Assembly (NCBI GenBank): GCA_023268255.1
Contig: JALNJX010000001.1
Coordinates: forward strand, 242,075-306,074
DNA length: 64,000 nt
DNA from: Candidatus Wolframiiraptor sinensis
GTDB lineage: Archaea > Thermoproteota > Nitrososphaeria_A > Caldarchaeales > Wolframiiraptoraceae
Direction: 5' to 3'
The translations under genes and the position numbers were made by a program. This document shows, in pieces, positions 52,213 through 61,276 of this stretch. The notes under the pieces are model-generated. The model worked only from the letters and a program-made list of their open reading frames with translations, had not been told where the DNA came from and searched no databases. The first letter of the stretch is position 1, and each line of letters begins with the position of its first letter.

Positions 52213-52827
52213 TTAGAGGGCTCTATCCAGCCTTATTAGTTTTTGTGGCCAGCTTCTGTCCGCTAGAAGTTCATGCTTATCCTTTATCGCTTGTAGGATG
52301 GCTTTTACGAATCTCCAGAAGCTCGTGGGCGTGAAGCACAGCTCATCCACACCATGTCTGTGGAATATCTGGACACTCATATACCGGTACACGTGTCTCG
52401 TAACAGATCTTGATGGAGTGTATCCATATATTCCATAACCATGCATCCCGTATCCCATGACTGGCCCGCCCTCAACCTCAAGGTCTACGCGGGTTTCGGT
52501 CAAGAACTTCATGTCATCTATCTCGTTCCATCGAACGAATCTTTCATTGCCCAACAGGAGCCCGTCCTCGCGCACCTCAACCCTGGACGCCTCCCTATGC
52601 TTGAGGGAGGATATACGATAGATCATTAAAAAGCCGATTAATGCGCTAAGGGAGCCCAGGAGTGGCTTTATATCTATAAAATCGGAGGACATCAGCATAA
52701 GTCCCACAATTAATGTGAATATCCCAAGGAATATGACCATTATTAAAGCCATAACCCTCATTATGTAAAATGACATTGCTTCGCGGGTTCTCAAGCAATC
52801 ACTTTCCCTAAAGAGTATCCTAGTCAT
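52213..52827 (-). CDS. Membrane protein with a PH-like domain
   Basis: 204 aa. Two membrane helices near the N-terminus (VMALIMVIFLGIFTLIVGLM and PLLGSLSALIGFLMIYRI) precede a beta-rich domain (SRVEVREDGLLLGNERFVRW NEIDDMKF) resembling PH-like domains. A Gly/Tyr loop (GYGMHGYGIYGY) interrupts it. It lies 155 bases upstream of another PH-like membrane gene on the same strand, so the two may work together. Function unknown. Confidence 0.55.
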   Translation of the reverse strand: MTRILFRESDCLRTREAMSFYIMRVMALIMVIFLGIFTLIVGLMLMSSDFIDIKPLLGSLSALIGFLMIYRISSLKHREASRVEVREDGLLLGNERFVRWNEIDDMKFLTETRVDLEVEGGPVMGYGMHGYGIYGYTPSRSVTRHVYRYMSVQIFHRHGVDELCFTPTSFWRFVKAILQAIKDKHELLADRSWPQKLIRLDRAL

Positions 52828-53013
52828 TTGCTATTCAGTTACGATATCCTCGGTCATGAAGATAAGCCTTTTCTTAAGTAAGGGATCCCTAACATCCATC
52901 TCACCAATAGCGAGGAGAGAAAACGTGAGTTCAGGAGCCTGCTGAGTAGGGGTGCTATCGACAATCTTTCAGAGCTAGATTTCAGGCGTATAATTTCTTC
53001 GCTATGGGCTTAT

Positions 53014-53874
53014 GTGGGGTGGATTAACAAAGATTATGTTGCAGATAGAATCTTAAAAAGCACCGATTTCAATACTCTGAGATCGGAGCTTAAGAAACTG
53101 CTTTATGGTCACGACCCCCTAGCTGAACGCTATGATAGGTTTTTCGAGATAGTCAGGGGTATAGGTCCTGCAGGCATTACGGAGATTCTCGCCTTCGCTG
53201 ATCCATCACAGTATGGTATTTGGAATGATAAGAGTAGGAAAGCTCTCGATGTTCTGGGTCTTGGAGAGGTATTGCCGACTAAGAAGTATAGGATAAGCGG
53301 CTCGGAATATGAGGAGGTTGTCGAAGCATTAAAATCCATTTTTAGACTCATTGAGCCGGGTAGAACTGAGCCGGACCTGCTTTATGTGGACTTGTTCTTG
53401 TTCTTCATAGCCACTAAGGGGACGAAAAGAGAAGAGGTTGCTATTGAGGAAGAGGACTATGATTTTGACCATGACGAGATCGTTGAGAAGCTCGTCGAGT
53501 TAGGTAGCGGGCTTGGCTTCGAAGCCAGCAGCGAAGTACAGGTGGCTAAAGGAGCCAGGGTCGATGTTCTTTGGCAGGCTAAAATAGCCAATCTCGGAGT
53601 GGTCAGCTACGTTTTCGAGGTTCAGAGAGGTGGAAGCATTGATTCCCTCATACTCAACCTGCAAAGGGCCAAAAATAATCCCACAGTCCAGAAGCTCGTA
53701 GTAGTGGCCAATACAAGGGATTTAAAGAGGATAAAAGATGAGGTGGAGTCTTTGAGTGAAGAATTCAGGAAATCCATAGCATACATGGAGGCTAAAGATG
53801 TGTTGAGGGCCTCGGAACTGCTAAGCGAGCTAAATGGGATAATAAGCAAGCTCGAATTAGTAAAAAGCTTCTAA
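53014..53874 (+). CDS. Two-domain protein with a C-terminal PD-(D/E)XK-like nuclease domain
   Basis: GTG 53014 is the first usable start (286 aa), yet the same frame is open from 52882 (EERKREFRSLLSRGAIDNLS, then ELDFRRIISSLWAYV), with convincing protein sequence and no start codon, so the N-terminus is probably displaced by a mutation. The N-terminal domain is helical (AGITEILAFADPSQYGIWND). The C-terminal domain has RVDVLWQAK then YVFEVQRGGSIDSLI, a D...E-x-Q core shared with the gene at 35825. Perhaps a restriction-type or repair nuclease. Confidence 0.6.
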   Translation: MGWINKDYVADRILKSTDFNTLRSELKKLLYGHDPLAERYDRFFEIVRGIGPAGITEILAFADPSQYGIWNDKSRKALDVLGLGEVLPTKKYRISGSEYEEVVEALKSIFRLIEPGRTEPDLLYVDLFLFFIATKGTKREEVAIEEEDYDFDHDEIVEKLVELGSGLGFEASSEVQVAKGARVDVLWQAKIANLGVVSYVFEVQRGGSIDSLILNLQRAKNNPTVQKLVVVANTRDLKRIKDEVESLSEEFRKSIAYMEAKDVLRASELLSELNGIISKLELVKSF

Positions 53875-53906
53875 ATAGCATGTCGATTTTGTGGTTACGA
53901 TCGTAG

Positions 53907-54402
53907 TGTGATTACTTGAGCAGGCTTCGCGAATTCTTTAGTAAAGACGGCCCGCTACAGAAGGCTGTGAGGAGAAGGGCTGCGTTACTCATCGAGGAAT
54001 ATGCCAGACAGCTTCTCCAGGAGTTCAACTTCCTATTCTTCGACCTGGAAATAAATGAAGATTTTGATGTTATTGTGTATGGGCGGGGATGGTGAACAAA
54101 CAATTGAAACACTAAGCGGTGGTGAAAGAGTTGCCATATCCCTGGTATTAAGGCTAAGTATGGCTGCCGCTCTTGCAGGAGAAGCGCTTGGGCTCATGGT
54201 TATGGATGAGCCAACAATTCATTTAGATTCTGAAAGAGGAAGAGATCTCGTAAATATTCTTAAGAATTTTAAGGGAAGTGCAAGCATGCTTGCGCAGTTA
54301 ATAGTCGTCTTGCATGACCGTGAGCTGGAAGAGGCAGCGGATCAAATATACGAGGTCGTGAGATCAGAAGGTGTTTCAAAGATTAAACGGCACATCACCT
54401 AA
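53907..54402 (+). pseudogene. Rad50-like ATPase, C-terminal remnant with frameshift
   Basis: Frame one (from TTG 53916) reads LREFFSKDGPLQKAVRRRAA ... FDVIVYGRG and stops. The next frame continues DGEQTIETLSGGERVAISLV (ABC signature), then LGLMVMDEPTIHLDSERG (Walker B). Adding one G to GGGG 54085-54088 unites them. The N-terminal Walker A half and coiled coil are missing, so it cannot form a Rad50 ATPase. A stop (53904-53906) closes the frame upstream. Remnant of a Rad50 or related SMC-like gene. Confidence 0.75.
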
Positions 54403-54480
54403 CTTATTGCAATAACAATTTCTGTAACATAAAGAGGTTCGGAAATGAGGGTTACGATTAAGTAAGTTGAATCATCAAAG

Positions 54481-54780
54481 ATGAGGCTACGAACTACCAT
54501 GTTTTCATTGTGGGAAGATGATTCACAAGTATATATTTGGACGATGCAGTTATTCAAGGCGTTCGGCGTTGATCCCTTTACAGTCCCAGAAGTCAGCAAA
54601 GTTTTACAAAAAGCCAAGAATCACACACGAGAGAAGCTAATAGAGTTACAAAAGAAAGGTTACCTAACGTCCATTAAAACGAAAATTATCGCAAATGGAG
54701 CAGGAACACCGATGCGTAGAATATTTAAACTAACCAGTAAGGCGCTCAAAATAGTAAAGCTTCTTTGCCTCCTCCTCTAA
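54481..54780 (+). CDS. Small winged-helix-like protein
   Basis: 99 aa. A helix-turn-helix is plausible at PFTVPEVSKVLQKAKNHTRE, then KLIELQKKGYLTSIKTKIIA forms the wing, followed by a basic C-terminus. ATG 54499 is an alternative start. I cannot name a family. It stands alone between the Rad50 remnant and cheB. Confidence 0.5.
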   Translation: MRLRTTMFSLWEDDSQVYIWTMQLFKAFGVDPFTVPEVSKVLQKAKNHTREKLIELQKKGYLTSIKTKIIANGAGTPMRRIFKLTSKALKIVKLLCLLL

Positions 54781-54857
54781 TCCCCCTCCTTTCCCTCACC
54801 TCCACTAATTCAGTCATTTTTACTTGAAAAGAGCGTGATAGACCATTCCTTCTTTCA

Positions 54858-55847
54858 TCACAACTTAATAATTTCAGGAGTCTTTCCCAGTTCTTCTATT
54901 GCCTTAATTGCGGATTGAGGCATTATTGGAACCTCAGCAGTACTCGGATCCTGAACGATAACCCTCCCGCCTCGCAAAGCTATCAACTTGCCTCCTAAAA
55001 TGCCATCATTTCCATAACCGGATAAGATTACTCCTGTGCATCTTTCGCGGAAAATGGCGGAGAAATTTTCCATGATCAAGTTGATTGATGGTCGATATTT
55101 AAGCGCTAGTTGAGTTTTAAAAGTCCTAAAGTATAGATCCCCATTCCTGAGCACAAGTTGGTAATTTCTCCCACTTCTAAGTACGTATACTTCACCCAGC
55201 TCAAACTTCTCTAAATTCTTCACATCTGCAACGTGTGAGCCACATATACGGTTAATTTTCTCAATGATATTCCTAGACTTGATCGTGTGAAGAGCTATCA
55301 CCGTGGATGAACTGTCACAGGGTTTAAACATATCTAAAATCTCGTATAGATGTGCAAGCGCTCCAGTAGATCCTCCTATAATGGTTATGAATCCATTAAC
55401 ACCAGAGATCTTCTTCACGTTCAAGATATATGATCTTTTGGGGAGAAATACCTCATTTCCACCTCCAGTTAATTTTTCAGTGATTGCTTTTGAAAGCAGT
55501 TCCATCTCACACTTTGTCGAGGGGGCAGGGGACATTAACACGGGATTAAATCTCTTTAATTCCTCGAATAGCATATGTGAAGAATATCTTAAAAGCTTAC
55601 TCACTATAACAATTTTCACGTTCTTTTTATTCTTCAGGAGCTCTAGACACCGCATACCATCGCTTTGCGGCGTTTCTAACTCGGTGAAAACATAATACAA
55701 CCGCTCATCATCAAGCGAAGAAGCAACCAAAGTAGGGTCCTGAAATTTTCCAACGATCTTAAAATTACCAATACCCCGTAGCATATTTTCCAAAATAACC
55801 CCATTCCATGGAGGGGCGATAATTAATGCAAATACTTCTGATTTCAT
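54858..55847 (-). CDS. cheB: CheB-like protein-glutamate methylesterase with degenerate receiver
   Basis: The C-terminal methylesterase domain has the triad Ser160 (IIGGSTGALAH), His187 (VIALHTIKS) and Asp281 (LSGYGNDGILGG), plus the closing QDPSTAEVPIMPQSAI. CheB removes methyl groups from chemoreceptors. The N-terminal receiver is degenerate: the phospho-acceptor Asp56 of classical CheB is Glu56 (FTELETPQSDGM), which may mimic permanent phosphorylation. No other chemotaxis gene is in the window, so this is an orphan that may act on another methylated substrate. Confidence 0.85.
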   Translation of the reverse strand: MKSEVFALIIAPPWNGVILENMLRGIGNFKIVGKFQDPTLVASSLDDERLYYVFTELETPQSDGMRCLELLKNKKNVKIVIVSKLLRYSSHMLFEELKRFNPVLMSPAPSTKCEMELLSKAITEKLTGGGNEVFLPKRSYILNVKKISGVNGFITIIGGSTGALAHLYEILDMFKPCDSSSTVIALHTIKSRNIIEKINRICGSHVADVKNLEKFELGEVYVLRSGRNYQLVLRNGDLYFRTFKTQLALKYRPSINLIMENFSAIFRERCTGVILSGYGNDGILGGKLIALRGGRVIVQDPSTAEVPIMPQSAIKAIEELGKTPEIIKL

Positions 55848-56110
55848 ACTAATTCTACACTTTTGATTCTCCTACATTTACTTATACTTATAGACTTTGA
55901 AAAAGCCTGGTGTTTTAGTAACAGAATAGTAGTTCATGGAAAGTTCTAAAGTTCTCCTAAAGCATTTCCTAGAAAATATCGTTATTGCTACAAAAAATGA
56001 TCTCTGTTAGCATCCAACGCGCTTGATGAATATTTTTGACGCTTGGCTAGGGTGAGCCATGAAAATGGGTTAGCAGGTATGTGATGGCCCCTACTGCTTA
56101 ATAGGGTTAC

Positions 56111-56971
56111 TTATTTAGCTTTTAGGATTTTATACACCCCGAAGCCTGCGGTTCTATTCACTCCGACTTGCGTTTCCTGACCAATTCTTAAAAGGACATT
56201 AACTACTTTCGCATTCTCTTCAGAAAACGTGTCTTCTGGTAGGCTGAATCTAACTCTTCCTGTGAATCCGACGAAGAATCTCTTTCTGGCTTTGTCTATG
56301 AGTCTATGGGTTTTGATTTGAGAAACTCCTGCTATTGCGATTCCGCCTTCCTCAAGCCATCGATTAAACCGCTTACCCATTAAGCTTACCCCGGCATATT
56401 GATCCCACTGTCTCTTGAGATTCCTGAGCATGAGAGTGGGGTCCGGAAGCGGGTGGAACCTGTAGCGGGATTTGGGCCTGCCCATAGCTCTCATGATCTT
56501 GGCTAGAAGCCCGAACGCATGCATGGGGATGTATGGGGATGGCTTCCTGAAGCAGGTTGGCGTGATAAATTCGATCTCATATCTTCTGAAAGGCTTAGAC
56601 TCCTTGATGAGACCATCTAAATCAATCCTCTTGCACGAGATCTCGATTATGCGATATGTATTATTTGCGAGCTTTATACAATCCACTTTACTGAAAGACC
56701 TCAATAATGCGTCGCTCAACCTCGTTAGATACGAGGTGACCCTGAAAAAGTAGATATCCGGATGGATCTCCATTAAAGGTGAAATCGAGAATGGGGCTAA
56801 GCCTCTATAGTCATGGAGTTGTGTGGCCATGTAGGGGTCATAAGACCTTAAAGTCCTATAAAATACTCCTCTGAGGTGAAAGCCAGATGAATATCCTAGT
56901 TTCGGCGAAGAGTTGCATGTCAGTAAGAATCCAATAACATCAATGGGCAAGTGCTCACTACCGATTTTCAT
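56111..56971 (-). CDS. cas6: Cas6 CRISPR RNA endonuclease
   Basis: Processes pre-crRNA. 286 aa, RAMP fold: IEFITPTCFRKPSPYIP in the first half, and the Gly-rich C-terminal loop GQETQVGVNRTAGFGVYKIL that defines the family. A catalytic His could be the one in LHDYRGLAPF. TATA-like TTTTATC lies about 20 bases before the start. It is encoded on the strand opposite to the effector operon, beside csa3. Confidence 0.88.
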   Translation of the reverse strand: MKIGSEHLPIDVIGFLLTCNSSPKLGYSSGFHLRGVFYRTLRSYDPYMATQLHDYRGLAPFSISPLMEIHPDIYFFRVTSYLTRLSDALLRSFSKVDCIKLANNTYRIIEISCKRIDLDGLIKESKPFRRYEIEFITPTCFRKPSPYIPMHAFGLLAKIMRAMGRPKSRYRFHPLPDPTLMLRNLKRQWDQYAGVSLMGKRFNRWLEEGGIAIAGVSQIKTHRLIDKARKRFFVGFTGRVRFSLPEDTFSEENAKVVNVLLRIGQETQVGVNRTAGFGVYKILKAK

Positions 56972-57047
56972 AGGGTGAAGCAGCTAAGATAAAACCTTAA
57001 TTTCGAACTTGCATTGGCAAGTTGAATGTAGCTTAATGCTGACATTG

Positions 57048-57713
57048 CTACTTACCATGAGTTAAGATTATAGAAAGGAAGTTGCCAAGTTGCGTCAATG
57101 AAGCATAAAGCATTTTTCCTTTCCTCTCTAGCAATATCAAGCCCAGCGAATTCAATTCTTTCAAATGTTTATGCATCGTTGACCTTGGGATCTTGAGTTC
57201 TTTCAAAAGGTCTGTGGTGCTCATGCTCCTAACGCTCAGAAGTTTTAAGATCCTTTCATCAATCCTACCAAGTCTTATTAACGTCCTTAATGAGAGACTC
57301 GGAAGCATGTAACACTTTGAACGATCCTCCGTCTCGAGCTCTATCGTCAAGTTTTTGGGAGATATGAGTTGAAGCGCAGTATACGTTGCCAAGATTAAAG
57401 CCCTCATTCCACCGCTCAAATTCACTATTATCTGCTCAGGATTTACTGATAAAATTTCCAGAATAACTTCTGAAACCTCCTTAACAGCCCTTTCAAAGCT
57501 CTCAAGACTAATCTTCTTCACATGAAGCTTGACCCCCTCACCATATCTCTTAAGAAATGATTCAAAATCTCGTAGAATTATTTCGGTTCTTTCATCTTTC
57601 CTATCCGGGACAAGTAATACTATCTCATCATGGGGCGAGATGCCGTATTTTAAGATTGATGAAAGGACAAACTGCTCTGTCCAACCAAACGTTGCAATTA
57701 GGCATTTTAGCAT
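57048..57713 (-). CDS. csa3: Csa3-type CARF plus winged-helix regulator of CRISPR genes
   Basis: The N-terminal CARF-like Rossmann domain (CLIATFGWTEQFVLSSILKY, then QIIVNLSGGMRALILATYTA) would bind cyclic oligoadenylate. The C-terminal winged helix (STTDLLKELKIPRSTMHKHL, KELNSLGLILLERKG) binds DNA. ATG 57713 (MLKCLIATF) is preferred over 57773 because it matches the CARF start and follows an AT-rich TATA-like TTTATTTAAG closely. It is divergent from the effector operon it probably controls. Confidence 0.87.
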   Translation of the reverse strand: MLKCLIATFGWTEQFVLSSILKYGISPHDEIVLLVPDRKDERTEIILRDFESFLKRYGEGVKLHVKKISLESFERAVKEVSEVILEILSVNPEQIIVNLSGGMRALILATYTALQLISPKNLTIELETEDRSKCYMLPSLSLRTLIRLGRIDERILKLLSVRSMSTTDLLKELKIPRSTMHKHLKELNSLGLILLERKGKMLYASLTQLGNFLSIILTHGK

Positions 57714-57814
57714 GGGCCCCCTTAAATAAATCTTTATTAGCATCTTAAAAATTCTACTCTTTAGGAAAAACACTCTTTATTTTACATGAATTTTTGAAAG
57801 GTGTATATTTCGTT

Positions 57815-57866
57815 AAAAGATTTATACCTCTGCTGCGAAACATTATCTTTTGAGGAGGTGAGTATT
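57815..57866 (+). promoter_or_regulatory. Promoter and ribosome site of the type I-A operon
   Basis: AAGATTTATACC (57817-57828) is a TATA box; transcription would start near 57848. GGAGGTG (57854-57860) is a strong ribosome-binding site 6 bases before TTG 57867. The csa3 start is about 150 bases away, so Csa3 could bind between them. Confidence 0.5.
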
Positions 57867-58277
57867 TTGTCAGAACCCATAACAGAAATACTTTTAGAAC
57901 CATGCATTGAAACATACATACGATATCTCGGCGCATTTAAGGTCGTCGAATCAGACTATGGATTATTCGATAAGTTGGCAAGGCCCAGAGATTTTAACGA
58001 CTTTGTAAGGGTGGTATACGAAAGCATTAGGGTTCAAGAGCGCGTACTAATGAAGCTGGAAGATGGAATCTCCAAAAAAGAGTACGAGCTTGCCGAAGCG
58101 ATAAAAAATGTCGAAATTAACAAATTTTTCCGCATTGGAAAAGATTGCTTAGTGAGAATAATGGAGCTCGCCAAAGAAAATCCAAGACTTGTGGGAAGCA
58201 TAATATCATCCTTAGCCCTCGCATATGATGGTGTGAGGGAGATAAAAGAAAAAGGAAAAAAGAAGGAAGGTGAGTGA
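57867..58277 (+). CDS. csa5: Csa5, small subunit of the type I-A Cascade
   Basis: 136 aa, all-helical (ITEILLEPCIETYIRYLGAF, LARPRDFNDFVRVVYESIRV, NVEINKFFRIGKDCLVRIME). The start is TTG 57867 behind GGAGGTG; the frame is open further upstream but that DNA is promoter. Small subunits help the complex hold target DNA. Its stop overlaps the cas7 start region. Confidence 0.84.
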   Translation: MSEPITEILLEPCIETYIRYLGAFKVVESDYGLFDKLARPRDFNDFVRVVYESIRVQERVLMKLEDGISKKEYELAEAIKNVEINKFFRIGKDCLVRIMELAKENPRLVGSIISSLALAYDGVREIKEKGKKKEGE

Positions 58278-59248
58278 TAATGGTTCATATAAGAATTGCA
58301 GGTAGAGCTTTCATAAATGTTCACTCAGCAAACGCGGAAGGCGCTGTCGGAAATTATATGGCTCTATCAAAGATGTTCATTCTACGCAGAACAGGAAACG
58401 GTTACGAGATTTCAGAGGAACCAGTCATTTCAGGGAACATGCTAAAGCACTGGCACGCGGTGCACATGGTCGATCTTCTAAAATCCTCAGGATATAATAA
58501 GATTTGCCCATATTGTAGCAGGCACATCATGTATCGATCTCCGGATAAAAATAAAAAAGATGAAGCTGACTTTGTTAAAGATTGCGCGATAGAGGATGTT
58601 CATGGATTTCTCCAGCCAGATGTCCAGATTAGGCGAGATAGCATAATCAAATTCTCATTTATGCTACCCGTAGAGGAAACGAGAACAGAATATGGAGCAA
58701 TAACACATAACCGTGTAGTGATAGAGGAAACCGGTAAAATTTCAGGTGATGAAAAAGCAATGATGGTATTTAAACGAGAGCATGCCAGCGGGATTTACGG
58801 GTTTTCGATTAGTGGGGATTTATCATACATAGGCAAGCCGTTATCTGATCCGGAGAATCGTAACAAATGGCTTGCTCTGGAAGAAAGGAAAATAAGGGTT
58901 GAGGCCACAATGTTGGCTTTGATTAGCTTGCTTTCCGGAAGGTTTGGAGCAGCGATCTCCAGGGCAATGCCAGTATTTAGGCTCTCCGAGATAATCCTAG
59001 CAATCAGTAAACAACCCATACCAAACTTAGTTCACGGCTTCTACTACGATTACGCTGAGGAAAGCACAAAGATACTCGAAGCAGCTTTAAGATCTGGTCT
59101 TACTAAAGATCTCAAAGTGTTTGTATCTGGAGAAAAACCGATCAAGATTATGGAGAGCGGGCTCCTTTCGAAGATAACTGAGCGAGTTGCCTCGCCAATT
59201 GAAGCTCTAAATAGAGGAGTGGAGGTAATCAGGGATTGGCTAAGCTAA
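58274..59248 (+). CDS. cas7: Cas7 (Csa2), crRNA-binding backbone of Cascade
   Basis: 324 aa. FINVHSANAEGAVGNYMALS near the N-terminus, EEPVISGNMLKHWHAVHMV and the HASGIYGFSISGDLSYIG region are type I-A Cas7 features. A Cys pair (KICPYCSRHIM) may bind zinc. Several copies coat the crRNA. GTG 58274 overlaps csa5; ATG 58280 is equally possible. Confidence 0.92.
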   Translation: MIMVHIRIAGRAFINVHSANAEGAVGNYMALSKMFILRRTGNGYEISEEPVISGNMLKHWHAVHMVDLLKSSGYNKICPYCSRHIMYRSPDKNKKDEADFVKDCAIEDVHGFLQPDVQIRRDSIIKFSFMLPVEETRTEYGAITHNRVVIEETGKISGDEKAMMVFKREHASGIYGFSISGDLSYIGKPLSDPENRNKWLALEERKIRVEATMLALISLLSGRFGAAISRAMPVFRLSEIILAISKQPIPNLVHGFYYDYAEESTKILEAALRSGLTKDLKVFVSGEKPIKIMESGLLSKITERVASPIEALNRGVEVIRDWLS

Positions 59249-60048
59249 AAGGGGTCTTTGCGCGCGTACGCCTTCCTATTTTTTCGGTGAAACATCCAGA
59301 AACTTTTCAAGTAATGTCTTGTCTTCCGATACCGCAACCATCAACCCTCGTGGGTGCATTAGCATATTGTATAGGGGCTCATCACGGATCTGGTGTTAAG
59401 GCATTTTATCGGCTTAAGGAAGTTATTGAGAGAAATGAGGTAAAGCTGATAGCTCGAGCAAAATTAATGGGCATTACCATTATTTCTCCATTAGTTTTGC
59501 GGAGGTTTAGGATAGCTGATGAATTTCATAAGAGAATGCAATTCTATGACATTCTTTCGAGAGGAGATTATTATGAAGGGAAAATTTTTCTCGAAAGAGC
59601 ACTTATTGACGCATTCTATAGAAGCTATGCAATGAGTCATGAAATTTTATGCGCATGGATTATTGATGGAAAATTTGAAATAAGCGATAGCATGTTCTAC
59701 CTCCTACAAAGGCTCGGGGACACGGAATCTTTGATAACTGTTTGTGAAGTTTGGCTTGAAGATGTTGAGATTAATGAAGCACCCGAGATTAGGACATCGT
59801 TTCCATTTCCATTAGGAAACGCGACTATTAGAGGGGGCAATTTTGCGATCATGAAAATGTGCGATGAAAAACGCTTAGTGAAACAATTTGTTATTCCAAT
59901 TAAGCATGAGTTTAGGCCTACAGATATCGGGAAAGTGATGATCATTGAGCCAACAGAAGTTGAAGTAGTATTCCCATACTCCACTATCTACTGTGAGACG
60001 AGTCATGGGGCGATAATATTGCCAGAAGTCGGTGGTGCTCATGGTTAG
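59236..60048 (+). CDS. cas5: Cas5 (type I-A)
   Basis: Binds the 5' handle of crRNA. 270 aa RAMP: GVFARVRLPIFSVKHPETFQ, then PIPQPSTLVGALAYCIGAHH is the family N-terminal signature. The start is TTG 59236, overlapping cas7 by 13 bases. Overlaps cas8a downstream. Confidence 0.9.
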   Translation: MAKLKGVFARVRLPIFSVKHPETFQVMSCLPIPQPSTLVGALAYCIGAHHGSGVKAFYRLKEVIERNEVKLIARAKLMGITIISPLVLRRFRIADEFHKRMQFYDILSRGDYYEGKIFLERALIDAFYRSYAMSHEILCAWIIDGKFEISDSMFYLLQRLGDTESLITVCEVWLEDVEINEAPEIRTSFPFPLGNATIRGGNFAIMKMCDEKRLVKQFVIPIKHEFRPTDIGKVMIIEPTEVEVVFPYSTIYCETSHGAIILPEVGGAHG

Positions 60049-61276
60049 CGAGCTAATTTTATACACACCGGGTCACTCTTTATATACGGATACACTCATT
60101 ACTTATGGAATAACCCGACCGTTAGTCAAGATTCTTGACGAGTCAGAAGAGTTAGAGGTACTAGGAACGGGATCAAATTACGTAATAAGGGTGAGGGGGC
60201 TCGATTTAGAGCGTTTATCCGAAGCCGTAACAGAGCAGATGAAGAAAGACTCGGCTAGATTTAGAAGGGAACTCATATTCGTGACGAAAAGCGAGGCGGA
60301 GACCTATTTAGATGGGCGGATTGGGTTACTCAGTGAGAAGGATGTTTCAAATTTCATAAGTAAGTTCGAGGATGAAGCCGGTCTAAAAAGCTTCCTAGAA
60401 AGCTTGCAATCCCCCTTACATGCGCAGAGTGAGGGCAAGATCGTTGCTGGAAAAATTGCTAAGTCCAAGCTGAAGCTCCCTCTGATGCCGACTTCGGGAA
60501 AATATCTGGCACAGGACATGACGATGGTGAATAAATTCTCAGACGATAAGTATTATCGCGTCTGCGATTATTGCGCTGCTTTCGCGGCTGCAGGGCTTTG
60601 CTATGGAGCTTTAACAGCTAAATTGGAAAAATGGGTCATAATAATTACCCTCGGCTTCGAGGGGAAAGTTGATGGCGCGGTCATTAAATATACTCTTAGC
60701 TTGATTGAGGATGAAGTCAACGCTCTTGCAGGGATTAGAAGAGGAACAAAGATCTCCGATATCGGCGGTCCCGCTCCTCTTAGCCTGGAGTTAAGCTTGG
60801 CCACAGACTCGATTCCACTTAGAACTCTCTTACAATCCATGCTTTGCCTATTCACTGATACCGCGATTAGGGGGTTTAGCGAATCAAATGCATCTTGGAA
60901 GGCGTTGTCTGTAAAATTTGATGCCAGTAGGGCGAAAAGTGGAAACTTGCAGGTAAGAGGATATGATGAGGTTCTATTAGATCCGGTCATAAGTGCCCTA
61001 GCCGATCTAATGCGCAAATCCATGATGCCAGACCTTCGGGAGAGGATTAAGAAACTCCTTAGGGCGTCAAGAAGCAAAGGTCCGGAGTCCGGTGACGCTA
61101 TAACGGCTTTGGAGAGCCTCTTCACATTCTTTCAGACAAGGAGGATTTCAGATTTGTATTCATTTGTTAGGAGCTACGAAGTTTCTATGGACAGGCTCTA
61201 CAAGTCGATGAAATATAAGCACAGCTTATCAAAGAAGGTCTGCTCGGAGCTCATTTCCCTCTCGAGAAGGCTATGA
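60041..61276 (+). CDS. cas8a: Cas8a large subunit of type I-A Cascade
   Basis: About 411 aa. The start MVSELILYTPGHSLYTDTLI is typical of Cas8a1. A Cys group (YRVCDYCAAFAAAGLCYGAL) may bind zinc. The subunit recognises the PAM and positions target DNA. ATG 60041 is preferred to GTG 60032. Overlaps cas5 by 8 bases and cas3' by 4. Its place before cas3' differs from the usual Sulfolobus order. Confidence 0.86.
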   Translation: MVSELILYTPGHSLYTDTLITYGITRPLVKILDESEELEVLGTGSNYVIRVRGLDLERLSEAVTEQMKKDSARFRRELIFVTKSEAETYLDGRIGLLSEKDVSNFISKFEDEAGLKSFLESLQSPLHAQSEGKIVAGKIAKSKLKLPLMPTSGKYLAQDMTMVNKFSDDKYYRVCDYCAAFAAAGLCYGALTAKLEKWVIIITLGFEGKVDGAVIKYTLSLIEDEVNALAGIRRGTKISDIGGPAPLSLELSLATDSIPLRTLLQSMLCLFTDTAIRGFSESNASWKALSVKFDASRAKSGNLQVRGYDEVLLDPVISALADLMRKSMMPDLRERIKKLLRASRSKGPESGDAITALESLFTFFQTRRISDLYSFVRSYEVSMDRLYKSMKYKHSLSKKVCSELISLSRRL

